This document shows positions 51,831-61,507 of a stretch of DNA of 64,000 nt, in pieces; position 1 is the stretch's first letter; the number at the start of each line of letters is the position of its first letter. The DNA is taken from contig NC_080542.1 in assembly GCF_028640845.1 (NCBI RefSeq), forward strand, positions 62,943,064 to 63,007,063. Direction: 5' to 3'. The position numbers were made by a program, and so were the translations under genes. The DNA is from Ahaetulla prasina. Lineage: Eukaryota; Chordata; Lepidosauria; Squamata; Colubridae. The notes beneath the pieces were generated by a model, which was given only the letters and a program-made list of their open reading frames with translations, was not told where the DNA came from and did no database searches.

Positions 51831-52134
51831 GTCTGGTTTCTGGTTACTCTGGTTTCTCTTCAGATCGTATAAATCTTTCTACAACATACTAAAGAAGACT
51901 CTTGTTTCCCTATAATTGCATGATCTTGAAAAAATATTCAGATGCTCTCAGATGTGGCCTCCAGTCTTATACTTCATAAGAATAATTCTGAGCTTTCTTT
52001 TGCTCATTAATCTGTTTAAGAAATTGAAACTGAAGTTCTCCACAGCTTTACTAGACAGCTTTTTAATTTGATAAAGAATCTTCATACTGCATTCTTTTCT
52101 TAAATGCTATGGTTCTATTCTGGTAAATTTAAAT
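51831..52134. other. AT-rich spacer, nothing recognised
   Basis: No repeat termini or coding relics recognised. Confidence 0.4.
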
Positions 52135-52401
52135 TCAGATTACTAATGAGATTACAGTCAGCCAAATGATATGTAAATTATTATAATAGTAATTTTTGAA
52201 CAAAAATAAACAAAAGAATAAGTAAAACCGTAATGCATAAGAGTATTGTGAACAGGTGTTTTGTAAAAACTTCATCCATATTTGTCTAATATTATACACA
52301 TCATACCACTCTCCATTCAATTTGCAAATAATTTCTTCTTTTTAATATATTTATTTTGTTTTATCATAAAAGGTAAAATACAAAACAAGCATATCAACAG
52401 G

Positions 52402-52682
52402 TTTATTTATTTATTTATTTATTTATTTATTATTTAAATTTGTATACCGCCCTTCTCCCGAAGGACTCAGGGCGGTTCACAGCCAGGTAAAAATACAATA
52501 CAATAAATACAAATTAAAATACAATTAAAAAACTTATTAAAATTGGCCAGGATTAAAATTTGGAGCTAAAAACCCATTTAAAACCCATTAAAACACTAAC
52601 CCAGTCCAGCGCAGATGAATAAGTAGGTTTTAAGCTCGCGGCGAAAGGTTCGGAGGTCCGGAAGTTGACGAAGTCCTGGGGG
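52402..52682 (-). mobile_element. L2-clade LINE, copy H, 3' end only
   Basis: A (TTTA)n run at 52402-52432 is followed by the 3' hairpin (ACCGCCCTTCTCCCGAAGGA on the plus strand), 3' UTR, and the last about 25 codons (to GTCCTGGGGG, 52682). It ends 44 bases before the Penelope-like element. Confidence 0.88.
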
Positions 52683-52726
52683 TTAAGGTTAAGCTAAACA
52701 TTACACTAATCTTCATATATATGTTT

Positions 52727-52785
52727 TCTGAGGTTTTCGCGGGTGTTTGTATGTAGGTCTTTGGTTGTTCGGGTTTTCTCCCGCG
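52727..52785 (-). repeat. Left inverted terminus of the Penelope-like element
   Basis: TCTGAGGTTTTCGCGGGTGT starts it. It pairs with 54545-54603 at 56 of 59 positions. The junction with reverse transcriptase sequence is at about 52786. Confidence 0.88.
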
Positions 52786-53552
52786 TAGAAAACTCATTCC
52801 AGTTCATAGATATCATAAAGAAACAAAACTTACAGCCCAGCAACCTACTCGTGAGCTTTGATGTCATATCCCTCTTCACCCAAGTGTCAATCAAAGAAGC
52901 CTTGACAGCTATCCAAAACAAATATAACCCCCCCAAGCACATCCTAGATCTGACCAACCACTGCCTATCCAACACATACTTCATCTATAATGGACAAAAA
53001 TACAAACAAATAGAAGGAGCACCCATGGGATCACCCCTCTCACCTGTCATTGCCAACCTCTACATGGAACACTTTGAAACCCAAGCACTAGAAAAATCTG
53101 ATCACAAACCCAAACTCTGGCTCAGATATGTAGACGACACCTTCATAATCTGGCCACACGGGAAAGAAAAACTTGACAACTTCCTCACATACCTCAATAG
53201 CCTACACCCCAAAATACAGTTCACCATGGAAGCAGAAGTTAACAACCAACTTCCCTTCCTAGATGTCTTAGTCTACAAGAAACCCAATGGCTCCCTAGGA
53301 CACACCATCTACCAGAAGAAAACACACACAAACCGCTATCTGCACGCACTCTCACACCACCATCCAGCACAGATCAACTCCGTAGCCAAGACACTCATCT
53401 CTAGAACAAAACGCTTAGCTGACGAACAACACCTAAAAACCGAACTATACACTGTCACAAACGTACTAACATCCAATGGATTCCAGAGAAATAAGATTAC
53501 CAAACTAATCCAAAAAGAACCCCCCACTAAAACCCAAGACAGAGAACAATAA
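52743..53552 (+). pseudogene. Penelope-like reverse transcriptase, 5'-truncated
   Basis: The first 15-20 residues of the frame are terminal-repeat sequence read through; homologous sequence begins at about 52790. Motifs in order are LLVSFDVISLFTQVSI (palm, catalytic Asp), YFIYNGQKYKQIEGAPMGSP (53005-53040 region), SPVIANLYMEHFE, then LRYVDDTFIIW with YVDD (53127-53138), and NQLPFLDVLVYKKPNG, YLHALSHHHPAQI and RTKRLADEQH. These are the Penelope reverse transcriptase hallmarks, related to telomerase. Catalytic residues of motifs A and C are intact, but the N-terminal part is missing. The frame ends at a TAA (53550-53552), after which the same phase continues into the endonuclease. Confidence 0.9.
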
Positions 53553-53956
53553 AACGGCACAGCCCTCCTCCCATATATAAAAGGCACCACAGACAGAATC
53601 AGCAAGATCCTCCACAAACATAACATCAAGACAGCATTCTACACAAACCAAAAAATATCCACCATCCTAAGAAACCCCAAAGACAAAATTGAGTTAGAAA
53701 ATCAAGGAGTATATGAAATCCTATGCACCGCCTGCCCCACCACATACATCGGACAAACCAACAGAAGAATAAGTGCACGCATTGAAGAACACAAGACTCA
53801 GTCAAAAAAGAGGAACCAACTTCTTCCCTGGTCCAACATCTTAAAGCCACAGGACATGATATTGACTTTAAAAAGACCAGAACTATCGCCAAAACTTAAC
53901 ACTTTAACAACAGAATAATCAGAGAAGCCATCGAGATAGAAAAACGCCCACACAGC
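53553..53956 (+). pseudogene. GIY-YIG endonuclease domain of the Penelope-like element
   Basis: In the same phase as the reverse transcriptase, right after its stop, comes NGTALLPYIKGTTDRISKIL, then a linker and GVYEILCTACPTTYIGQTNR followed by RISARIEEHK (53706-53795). This is the GIY-YIG core with the CxxC segment seen in Penelope elements; the Tyr residues, the Arg and Glu of RISARIEEH are present. A frameshift at about 53795-53815 moves the end (SSLVQHLKATGHDIDFKKTR, NRIIREAIEIEKRPHSMNKR) into the next phase, which has a single stop near 53900. So one stop and one frameshift would need reversal for a full-length protein. GIY-YIG nucleases nick the target. Confidence 0.85.
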
Positions 53957-54493
53957 ATGAACAAACGAGATGATACCTCCCGCCTACCAGCCATTTGGAA
54001 ACCCGCCCTTATTGACAAACGAGTCCCTAACACGAGGAATGACACCAGAACCACACTCACGAGGTACACACAGGATGTCACCACCACACATCCACCCAGA
54101 AAGCAGACCCAAACCCACACTGATCAGGAAGCACGACCAAGGACCAGAAGCCAGACCGCAGCTGCAACATTAGCCATTTCAAACCCCTCCAATCCATACA
54201 TACAGCAGACAGACACCCACTATGAAGATGTAGCACGACCACAAACACGAAGCCAAACAACAGCAATGCAGCTCACCAGCTCAAATCCCCCTGCAACTCA
54301 GACTAATCTGAGCACAACCAAGCCCCCACCCAAACAGGACACACCCCCAGCCAATCAGACACCAAAAAAAACCCCATCCAATCAGAGCACAGCCAAGTTC
54401 CCACCCAATCAGTTCAAACCCCCACTAGCAGTTAAAAAGGAAGAAACAGCTGCAATCACACATTGCTCCCAGAAGCACGAAGCTGAAGCCTGA
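53957..54493 (+). CDS. C-terminal tail of the Penelope-like protein, Pro/Thr/Asn-rich
   Basis: The open frame of 178 codons begins inside the endonuclease end (MNKRDDTSRLPAIWKPAL) and continues into a low-complexity tail: TRYTQDVTTTHPPRKQTQTH, EARPRTRSQT and VARPQTRSQT as an internal repeat, then NPPATQTNLSTTKPPPKQDT and NQTPKKTPSNQS. The tail ends HEAEA just before the conserved 3' segment. I know of no domain that matches it. It may be genuine coding sequence or read-through of the 3' region. Confidence 0.5.
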   Translation: MNKRDDTSRLPAIWKPALIDKRVPNTRNDTRTTLTRYTQDVTTTHPPRKQTQTHTDQEARPRTRSQTAAATLAISNPSNPYIQQTDTHYEDVARPQTRSQTTAMQLTSSNPPATQTNLSTTKPPPKQDTPPANQTPKKTPSNQSTAKFPPNQFKPPLAVKKEETAAITHCSQKHEAEA

Positions 54494-54500
54494 AGATGAC

Positions 54501-54523
54501 GAATGAGACTTCGTCGAAACGTC
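54501..54523 (+). ncRNA. Hammerhead-ribozyme-like motif in the Penelope-like 3' segment
   Basis: The segment GAATGAGACTTCGTCGAAAC then GTC has a stem II (GAC-TTC-GTC, 54507-54515), the GAAA core (54516-54519) and a palindromic ACGT that could pair between two copies, and a GTC cleavage-site triplet. The expected CUGAUGA core is only partly kept (CGAATGA). Hammerhead motifs are known from the terminal repeats of Penelope-like elements. This copy is probably catalytically weak or dead. Confidence 0.4.
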
Positions 54524-54544
54524 GCCAAGAAACTTCCAATTTTA

Positions 54545-54603
54545 CACGGGAGAAAACCCGAATAACCAAAGACCTACATACAAGCACCCGCGAAAACCTC
54601 AGA
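54545..54603 (+). repeat. Right terminus of the Penelope-like element
   Basis: CACGGGAGAAAACCCGAATA starts it and CGCGAAAACCTCAGA ends it. It is the inverted partner of 52727-52785. Confidence 0.88.
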
Positions 54604-55020
54604 TATCTTCAAATGTTAACCATCCATTATATATTTGACCATACAAAAACAAAACAGTTTCCAGTCTCTTATAAAGCTGCCTAGTACATTATGACTGATC
54701 AAAGCAGTTAATTTCACAATCTTTGTTAATTCACTCAGTTTCAAAATCCATTGTTCAACTGTGGGCATATCCCTTTTTGTTTCCAGTGTTTGACAAGTAC
54801 AATTCTTGCAGGTGTCACTATGTGAAGGAATAGCACCTCAAATTGTTTTTCAACTGGCTTGTCCATAATACCTAAAAGAAAAGCTTCACATTTCATTAAT
54901 ACATGTATTTTAATATTTTCTGCATTTCATTGTTATCCAGTAATGTTTTCATATTTGCAAGACCACCACATGATAAAATGAACCTGAATTTTGACTACAT
55001 TTCCAGCACTTACTAGAATA

Positions 55021-55435
55021 AAATAGAATTTTTTTATTGGCCAAGTGTGATTGGACACACAAGGAATTTGTCTTAGTGCATATGCTCTCAGTGTACATAA
55101 AAGAAAAGATACCTTCATCAAGGTACAACACTTACAACACTTAATGATAGTCATAGGGTACAATTTAACCCTTAATGATACACTTAATGATAGTCATAAG
55201 CTACAATTAAGCTATCAGGAAACAATCAATTACAGTATAAATTGTAAGGATATAAGCAACAAAGTTACAGTCATAAGTGGAAGGAGATGGGTGATGGGAA
55301 TGATGAGAAGATTAATAGTATTCAGATTTAGTAAATAGTTTGACAGTGTTAAGGGAATTATTTGTTTAGGAGAGTGATGGCGTTTGGGAAAAAACTGTTC
55401 TTGTTCCTAGTTGTTCTGGTGTGCAGTGGTCTATA
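55021..55435 (-). mobile_element. Rex1/CR1-group LINE 3' end, minus, inside L1
   Basis: The plus strand reads TTTTTTATTGGCCAAGTGTG, ATTGGACACACAAGGAATTT, CTCAGTGTACATAAAAGAAA, and further on TGGGAAAAAACTGTTCTTGT (the NSFFP codons in reverse), the same 3' region as 15260-15655. A local duplication (CACTTAATGATAGTCATA at 55140 and 55182) has lengthened it. The right end is near TGCAGTGGTCTATAT. Confidence 0.8.
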
Positions 55436-56268
55436 TTAGAAGTCACTTTCTACATTTTCACTAGCCTATCTGGGATCAAAAACCAATGATACATCACTTT
55501 ATAAAAATTTTCTTTCAAGCTATAATTTATTATAAATTTTAGTTTATTAGTCCATAGATTCTGCCATTTTGCTGTACCCATTTTTTTGCCCATTTTACTA
55601 TACAACCTTTAACATATTCATCTTCCAGATTCATCTTGAGTAACATTTTATATACTTTAGCAATCAAGTGGTCATCTTCAAAACATAAATTAACATCTAG
55701 TTCAGGTTCCTGTGAAAACAAAACTTTTTTTAATCATTTAAATATTTCAAAAATTCTATAATAATAAAACCAATCACAAGCATATCTTTCACTTATTAAT
55801 TAATCTCTTGTCTTTAACCTAAATCATTATTTTTTAAATATCAATATCTCAAATGTCATCCATTTGCATTCTGATATCATCTCTAATGGACTTCAGACCC
55901 TATATAAAGTCCATCTTTTCTGCCACTTTAAACATAAAAAGGCCCAGTTCAAATTGTCAAATACTTTTTCTGCATCTAGAAAAATTAATACAACCTATTT
56001 GTCATTCTGTTGTTGTAAATATCCACTTGTATTCAAAATTATTCTTACATTAACTTTTAGTTGTCTTTTAGATAAGAAACCTCACTGGTCTTCATGTGTA
56101 TAATCTTGTAAAACTTTTTTTTAAGTCTTTCAGCTAAAATAGATGTAAAGATTTTGTAAACATTGTTAAGGAAATTAACCTGCAATTCTTCACAGAAGTT
56201 AAATCCAATTCATCTTTGGATATCAAAGCAATGTAGGCATCCTTCCATGAGTCCCGCACAAGATTTCC

Positions 56269-56496
56269 CTATAGGATAGAATTTATTAAGACCTTCACTG
56301 GAAGAAGTAGTTGATCTTCAAATATTTTGTAAAACCCACTCAGTAGACCATCTGGTCCTGGACCTTTGCCTGTTTTAGCTCTTATAATTGTTTCTATTAT
56401 TTCAAAGGTTGTTATTAGACTGTTTGAAATTTGCTTGCAGTTTTTTAATAGTTTAGGAAGATTTTTGGTTGATAAGTAATCCTCCATACTGTACAA
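56269..56496 (-). pseudogene. L1 ORF2 reverse transcriptase, N-terminal fragment
   Basis: MEDYLSTKNLPKLLKNC, ITTFEIIETIIRAKTGKGPG, PDGLLSGFYKIFEDQLLLPV match the L1 pattern of a short LP.L segment, I...EI...I...K..KAPGPDG...FYK. It is open for 75 codons and then breaks in both directions. It identifies the surrounding AT-rich DNA as L1 on the minus strand. Confidence 0.75.
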
Positions 56497-56639
56497 AGAG
56501 ATTTCTTGTTCCTTTATATAGATTGATATAGTAATTTCAAAAAAGTCTTGGAATATTTTTATTATCCATGTAAATCTTATTCCCCTCTTAAAATTTAATT
56601 ATCATCTTTTTTTTCCTGTCTGATTAGGTTTGACTGATG

Positions 56640-57255
56640 TTTGGAGGTATTAAAAAATAAACTAACAAAAGACTGCCTTTTTTTCAGAGAGAAATAAATC
56701 TTTCTCTATAATTGATATGATTTGAATTGCAAAAAATCTACTTCACAAAACAACCAAAGTTACTATTCTTCTGAAAACCTTTTCTGATAACAATCCAGTG
56801 TCTTTACACTTTAAATTTGATCTTCATTCTTTTAAGTGGAGATTAAATGAGTCTGTTTTCACTGATCACAGATTGTTAAAGAATCTAAATAGGTACTCTA
56901 AGATTATTGCAAAAATAATTTAGGTAAAGGAATCAATTTGACAACAGTCTGAGATGCTTGTAAAGCTGTGATGCATGGATATTCTATACAATACACTAAT
57001 CAAGATGAAGATGGATGAAAAAATCCAAAATACGTTACAAGAAATTAAATTGAAGGAGAATTCCAGAATTCAACAGAAGATTCTAACATACTTAATGAAC
57101 TAAAATTATTGCAACAACAAATTTATTTGTTGACTATTTCATATATTGAACAGAAACTAATATACAAAACAATGCTTTTTTTTAACATGCAAATAAACCA
57201 AAGTGACAGTTGGCATATAAACTAAGAAAACAGATGTTTGCAGATAATTTCTAAT
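56640..57255 (+). pseudogene. L1 ORF2 endonuclease end and linker, on the opposite strand
   Basis: The plus strand has DNNPVSLHFKFDLHSFKWRL then NESVFTDH (56788-56873), which is the SDH.P..L....WRLN..LL.D stretch that ends the L1 endonuclease, followed by a decayed linker, and RKQMFADNF (57223-57250), the segment usually preceding the reverse transcriptase. The L1 at 56496-56269 is on the minus strand, so this part is inverted relative to it. The copy is dead. Confidence 0.6.
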
Positions 57256-57686
57256 GACTGCGTCCAACCCAAGATTTGCCCATTTTGCCTTCACTGATTT
57301 TAGCTACATCTGAAACTGGCACCAGTTGCCGAGCTCTGAGAATACCAGATCATCAGTGCTCTCGCTCTCTCTTCTTTGCTCCTGGAAATCACTGAGTGTA
57401 CTCTAACATGACTGAATTATTAGTTGGTCAATCAGTTAGTTAGATAGATAGTTAGTTAATTTACTTTATTCCCAAAGGACCCAGGATGATTTACATCATC
57501 ATCATCGTCAACATCACCATCACAAAATTTATATCACTATTTTAAAACCCACAATGAAAAACAAATATAAAGCCCCAAATAAAACCCAAGACAGATGTTC
57601 TAAGTCAATCAGGTGAGACTAAAATGAAATAAAATACCTTTCACTTCTTTATAGGATTATATTAAATGGGGCTGTACATTGTTCTT
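57256..57686. other. Spacer; possible old SINE tail on the minus strand
   Basis: At 57465-57500 the minus strand reads TGTAAATCATCCTGGGTCCT then TTGGGAATAAAGTAAAT, weakly like a LINE/SINE 3' hairpin tail. A GATAGATAG/TTAGTTAG run precedes it. Nothing else is recognised. Confidence 0.3.
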
Positions 57687-58007
57687 CACTGAGAATGAAT
57701 GAAAATTGTTGAACTTTTCGAATTGTTGAAAATTGCCTTTCTTTGTTAGATGTGACAAACCCTCTCTAAATACCTTTCACTTCTTTATAGAATAACATTA
57801 AATGGGGGCTGTACATCCTTTTTGGGAAAGAGTATCTCATGACCCAATGCAATGAGATACTATTTCCCAAGAAGGATGTACAGCCCTCATTTAATGTAAT
57901 TCTATAAAGAAGTGAAAAGTATTTAGAGAGGGTCTATCACATCTAACAAAAGGAAAGGCAATTTTCAACAGATTGAAAATTTCAACAATTTTCATTCAAT
58001 CTCAATG
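57687..58007. repeat. 320-bp imperfect palindrome, unknown element
   Basis: The left arm 57687-57840 is complementary to 57852-58007 with scattered mismatches, around an 11-base loop. Ends are CACTGAGAATGAATGAAAAT and the inverse ATTTTCATTCAATCTCAATG. The segment AAATACCTTTCACTTCTTTA occurs at 57637 as well as 57767, so part of the arm is also present upstream as a direct copy. No coding sequence and no target duplication was seen. Confidence 0.75.
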
Positions 58008-58448
58008 AATGGACTAGATGGGTAGATTCCATGCTGACAAGGTGTTACATTGCACAGATTAACTATGAAGAAGTAAAAAGGTATTTAATTCATTGGAGTG
58101 TTATTTTAAGAAGTCCAATGAAATAAATTACCGCCCCTCAAAAAAAATCAGCAAAACTAGATTTATTTTTTTCCTTCCATTTATCCTGATCAAAACATAA
58201 ATTTAAAAGACATAAAGATAAGGGGTATGGCAGGCAATCTGTCCATTGGGAAAGTAAATTGTCATGAATATCTGAGGTAAGAGAGAGAAATAAATCCTGT
58301 TTTCAAATGGGAGAGAGAAAACAGAATTTCTTAAGACTGTACAGCATGCAACAGGCAGCAGCATTGACACCAGTGCTCTTAAAATTGCATTCTTCCAGCC
58401 CAAGGATATAATTTCTGATGATAATGTAGCAATTGTTTATGAATGTAA
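58008..58448. other. AT-rich spacer, nothing recognised
   Basis: No repeat termini or coding relics recognised. Confidence 0.4.
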
Positions 58449-58829
58449 GTTGGCGACAATGTAGGTTGGCGACCCCCAGGGGGAGGGCCTTCTCTGTGGC
58501 GGCACCAGCCCTGTGGAATGAGCTTCCTCCAGGATTACGACAACTCCCTGACCTCCGGACCTTCAGACGTGAACTGAAGACTCTATTATTTCAGCGTGCG
58601 GGACTAGCCTAAGAACAATGTTTTAACCAAATTTTAATGGGGGTTTTATTGGTTCTTACTGTTTTAGTGATCAGGCTTTGATAATATTTAGTTTTAATCT
58701 GGGTTTTAAATGTTTATTTATTACATTGTTTTATATTGTTTTAATATGCCTGTGAACCGCCCTGAGTCCTACGGGAGATGGTGCGGTATATAAGTTTGAT
58801 AAATAAATAAATAAATAAATAAATAAAAT
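58449..58829 (+). mobile_element. L2-like LINE 3' end, divergent subfamily (copy I)
   Basis: The plus strand encodes the L2 C-terminus in a diverged form ([20 protein letters not shown] equivalent at 58505-58565, with RTLLFQRAGLA end), then a 3' UTR and the hairpin ACCGCCCTGAGTCCTACGGG and an (AAATA)n tail at 58797-58829. The stem has an extra GT (GGAGATGGTGCGGTATATAA). It differs from copies A-H more than they do from each other, so it is an older or separate subfamily. Confidence 0.75.
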
Positions 58830-59885
58830 GAATGAAGGATCCAGTGTGGGATTACTGCTGCCAAGTCACATGTACAACAGCAGAACCTAGGGAGCTTTGT
58901 GGGAATAGTGGCATTTTTTTTAGACTGAAGGAGTAGTTGGTCAGCCATTTTAAGAACTTATGTCATCTCCAAACTGGTCTTGGGTGAGAATATGACCGGA
59001 TAACTGACATAATATTTTAGAGAAATATCCCAGAATAAATATTGAGAAATTGAAAGTCCTGGAAAGCAGCACCGGTGAACTGCTTTTCTAGTATTGCTGA
59101 GAAAAGAACCCCGAGCCTATTAAAGGAATGATCAAGAATTAAACTTAACAAGTGGGAGAAAGTTGTGTTTTTGCAGCTTTAGTGTTGTGTGTCTCGGTAC
59201 CCTGCAAAACCAGGGTAAAAAGTTTGATAAAGTTAAGGATCTCTTTTTTCTATAGATATGCTTTTTTCAAATAAGCAATACATGCTCTTAACCAAACTGA
59301 ATCTGTTTAAGGTTATTATTTTGAATTTATTTATTTTTAGCTGCCCAAATAATGTTTCAGATAGCTACTCTGAAGCAAAAGCAGTTAAGTCATTTCAAGG
59401 CCCAAGAAGGAATACAAATGGGTATGGGATATTTTTTAATAAATATCTGCTTTATAAAAAGTTCCACTTATTCTGAATATATGGTTCAAGGAAAGAGAGA
59501 TTGATCTAATTAGATAATTGATGTAACTGTTTATGATAAAAGTTTGAAAGAATTAGTGAATAGTGCAAAGTGATATGAGAATCTGAATGAGAGACAGATC
59601 ATTATTTGATAGAGGAGGTATAGATCTTGGGGAAACAAAGACATGGAAGGGAAAGAAACCAGTATTAAAGTGGAACCACGGCAAGAAAATGAGACTAGAT
59701 TCATCTGCTAGCAGAATAAATGAAAAGTATACCTAAAAAAAGAATTTCATGGAAGATGCTCAGAGCAGAATGAAAGGAATATGTTGCAAATGCCACAGAA
59801 AATTGAAGAATTAAATCAATGGGAAATACAAAAAAAGGATATTTGATAAGAGAATGACATGAAAGAGGCTATGTATGAGAAGAGA
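58830..59885. other. AT-rich spacer, nothing recognised
   Basis: About 1 kb with no recognisable repeat ends or coding relics. Confidence 0.4.
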
Positions 59886-60085
59886 ACTAGTTTGGTGTAG
59901 TGATTAAGGCATCAGGCTAAACTTAGGGATATTGTGAGTTCTAGCCCCATCTTAGGCATGAAGCCAACTGAATATCCTTGGGCCACTCATTCTGTCACAG
60001 CACTGAGAAGGAGGAAAAGGCCAACCAATTCCCAAAAACCTTGCCAAGAAAAGTGGGATGACTTATCCAGGCAGTCATCAGAAAT
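59886..60085 (+). mobile_element. tRNA-headed SINE (third type), plus
   Basis: The head is TTGGTGTAGTGATTAAGGCA then TCAGGCTA (A-box region) and GTGAGTTCTAGCCCC (B box). The body has CCTTGGGCCACTCATTCTGT and CAAAAACCTTGCCAAGAAAA. The type is shared with 49730-49862. No LINE-like tail was recognised. Confidence 0.65.
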
Positions 60086-60185
60086 ATGCACTGATTTAAA
60101 GGTACACAAACCCATGAATTAAAAAAAATTGAGAGAATAATTATTACAAAAAAGGGAGGCGGTCGTACTATATATTATATGTGTA

Positions 60186-60525
60186 CAAAGAGAAGAATAG
60201 AATAGAATAGAATAGAATAGAATAGAATAGAATAGAATAGAATAGAATAGAATAGAATAGAATAGAATAGAATAGAATTTTATTGGCCAAGTGTAATTGG
60301 ACACACAAGGAATTTGTCTTGGTGCATATGTTCTCAGTGTACATAAAAGAAAAGATACATTCATCAAGAATTCTAAAGTACACTTAATGATAGTCTTAGG
60401 GTACAAATAAGCAATCAGGAAACAATATCAATATAAATCATAAGGATATAAGCAACAAAGTTACAGTCATACAGTCATAAGTGGAACGATGATAAGATTA
60501 ATAGTAGTGCAGATTTAGTCAATAG
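60186..60525 (-). mobile_element. Rex1/CR1-group LINE 3' end, minus, with long (AATAG)n tail
   Basis: The 3' tail is a perfect (AATAG)n run, about 18 units at 60195-60277, then TTTTATTGGCCAAGTGTAAT, TGGACACACAAGGAATTTGT and further 3' UTR. It is the same family as 15260-15655. The run is the longest of the five copies (the others have 2-4 units). Confidence 0.85.
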
Positions 60526-60798
60526 TTTATTCTAAAAGAGAATAGATTGCAAATAATATAGTCAGACATAGCACAGAACAGTTGACCTTAATAGAAGTCA
60601 AGAATTGTTTTTCAAAACTAGTTTGGAAAATAGATAAAAAGTGTAAATAAAGAGCTTCCAGCAAAATGAAGGGAATTAAGAATAAAAGTAATGGAATTAT
60701 TTGGGATGAAACTAAAGTGAAGGAATGTCAGAAAAATGTGCATCAGAACAATCGTGGGAATGTAATGCCTACTGCACATGTCAGTATTAATGAGGAAG

Positions 60799-60863
<65 letters not shown>

Positions 60864-61157
60864 CCTTTGTTATCACTGCACAACATATGTACAATGAGAT
60901 TGGTGGAGCTCCCTCAGTGCACCCCCTCAACACATACAACTCACAGTGGAAACAGAAAATTCCTAACCCAATAAATCATATTAACAAACACCCAGTCCTA
61001 ATACACCAGTGTGAACATATTACATGTTGTGCCAGCCCTGCAAGTCCATTGTACTACATAGTTATGATGTTATGTAGTTAACATCATAGTTATGATGTTA
61101 TATAAATTAATTCATAAACCTGTAACTATTATAAAAATGATGTGATTGAATCTGTAA
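60526..61157. other. Spacer with (AAT)n/(AAC)n microsatellite
   Basis: An (ATA)n array at 60802-60832 changes into (ACA)n to 60863. Otherwise nothing is recognised. Confidence 0.5.
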
Positions 61158-61445
61158 AATGGAATAGAATAAAATAGAATTTTTATTGACCAAGTTTGAT
61201 TGGACGCACAAGGAATTTGTCTTGGTGCATATGCTCTCAGTGTACATAAAAGAAAAGATATGTTCATCAAGAATCATAAGGTACAGCACTTAATGATAGT
61301 CATAGGGTACAAATAAGCAATCAAATCATATTAGGAAACAGTCAATATAAATCGTAAGGATACAAGCAACAAAGTTACATACAAAGCTAATATAGTCATT
61401 AGTGGAAGGAGATAGGTGATAGGAACGATGAGAAGATTAATACAC
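61158..61445 (-). mobile_element. Rex1/CR1-group LINE 3' end, minus
   Basis: ATGGAATAGAATAAAATAGA, TTTTTATTGACCAAGTTTGA and TTGGACGCACAAGGAATTTG show the same 3' UTR as at 60186. It extends to GATGAGAAGATTAATACAC, where the array at 61446 begins. Confidence 0.82.
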
Positions 61446-61507
61446 TTTATTATTGTATTGTATTGTATTGTATTGTATTGTATTGTATTGTATTGTATTG
61501 TATTGTA
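61446..61507. repeat. (TATTG)n pentanucleotide array
   Basis: About 11 units of TATTG with no interruption. It lies at the 5' side of the Rex1-like fragment and not at its tail, so it arose separately from the (AATAG)n type. Confidence 0.88.

Larger units (their letters stand above)
52727..54603 (+). mobile_element. Penelope-like element, 1.88 kb, with inverted 59-bp ends
   Basis: The element encodes a Penelope-type reverse transcriptase and a GIY-YIG endonuclease on the plus strand. The left end 52727-52785 is the inverted copy of 54545-54603 with 3 mismatches. Penelope-like elements are known to carry repeated termini in direct or inverted order, often with 5' truncation. Here the N-terminal part of the protein is missing, and the inverted terminus is joined directly to the middle of the reverse transcriptase near 52790. 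L1 sequence follows on the right. Confidence 0.88.
52135..57255 (-). mobile_element. L1 LINE with inverted 5' part, hosting three other elements
   Basis: Minus-strand L1 pieces are a 3' end (52401-52135, with VYNIRQIWMKFLQN-like coding), the ORF2 C-terminus (54860-54690: RIVLVKHWKQK, a T.ARI.LA..WK equivalent), and the reverse transcriptase N-terminal part (56496-56269). Beyond about 56640 the L1 coding strand switches to plus (56700-57240). L2 copy H, a Penelope-like element and a Rex1-like tail (55021-55435) are inserted. The strand switch with the upstream segment inverted is what twin priming produces in L1 insertions. Confidence 0.7.

Noticed and set aside
60169..60406. 95-codon and 71-codon frames with SILFY repeats
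   Set aside because: They translate the (AATAG)n microsatellite and the LINE 3' UTR.
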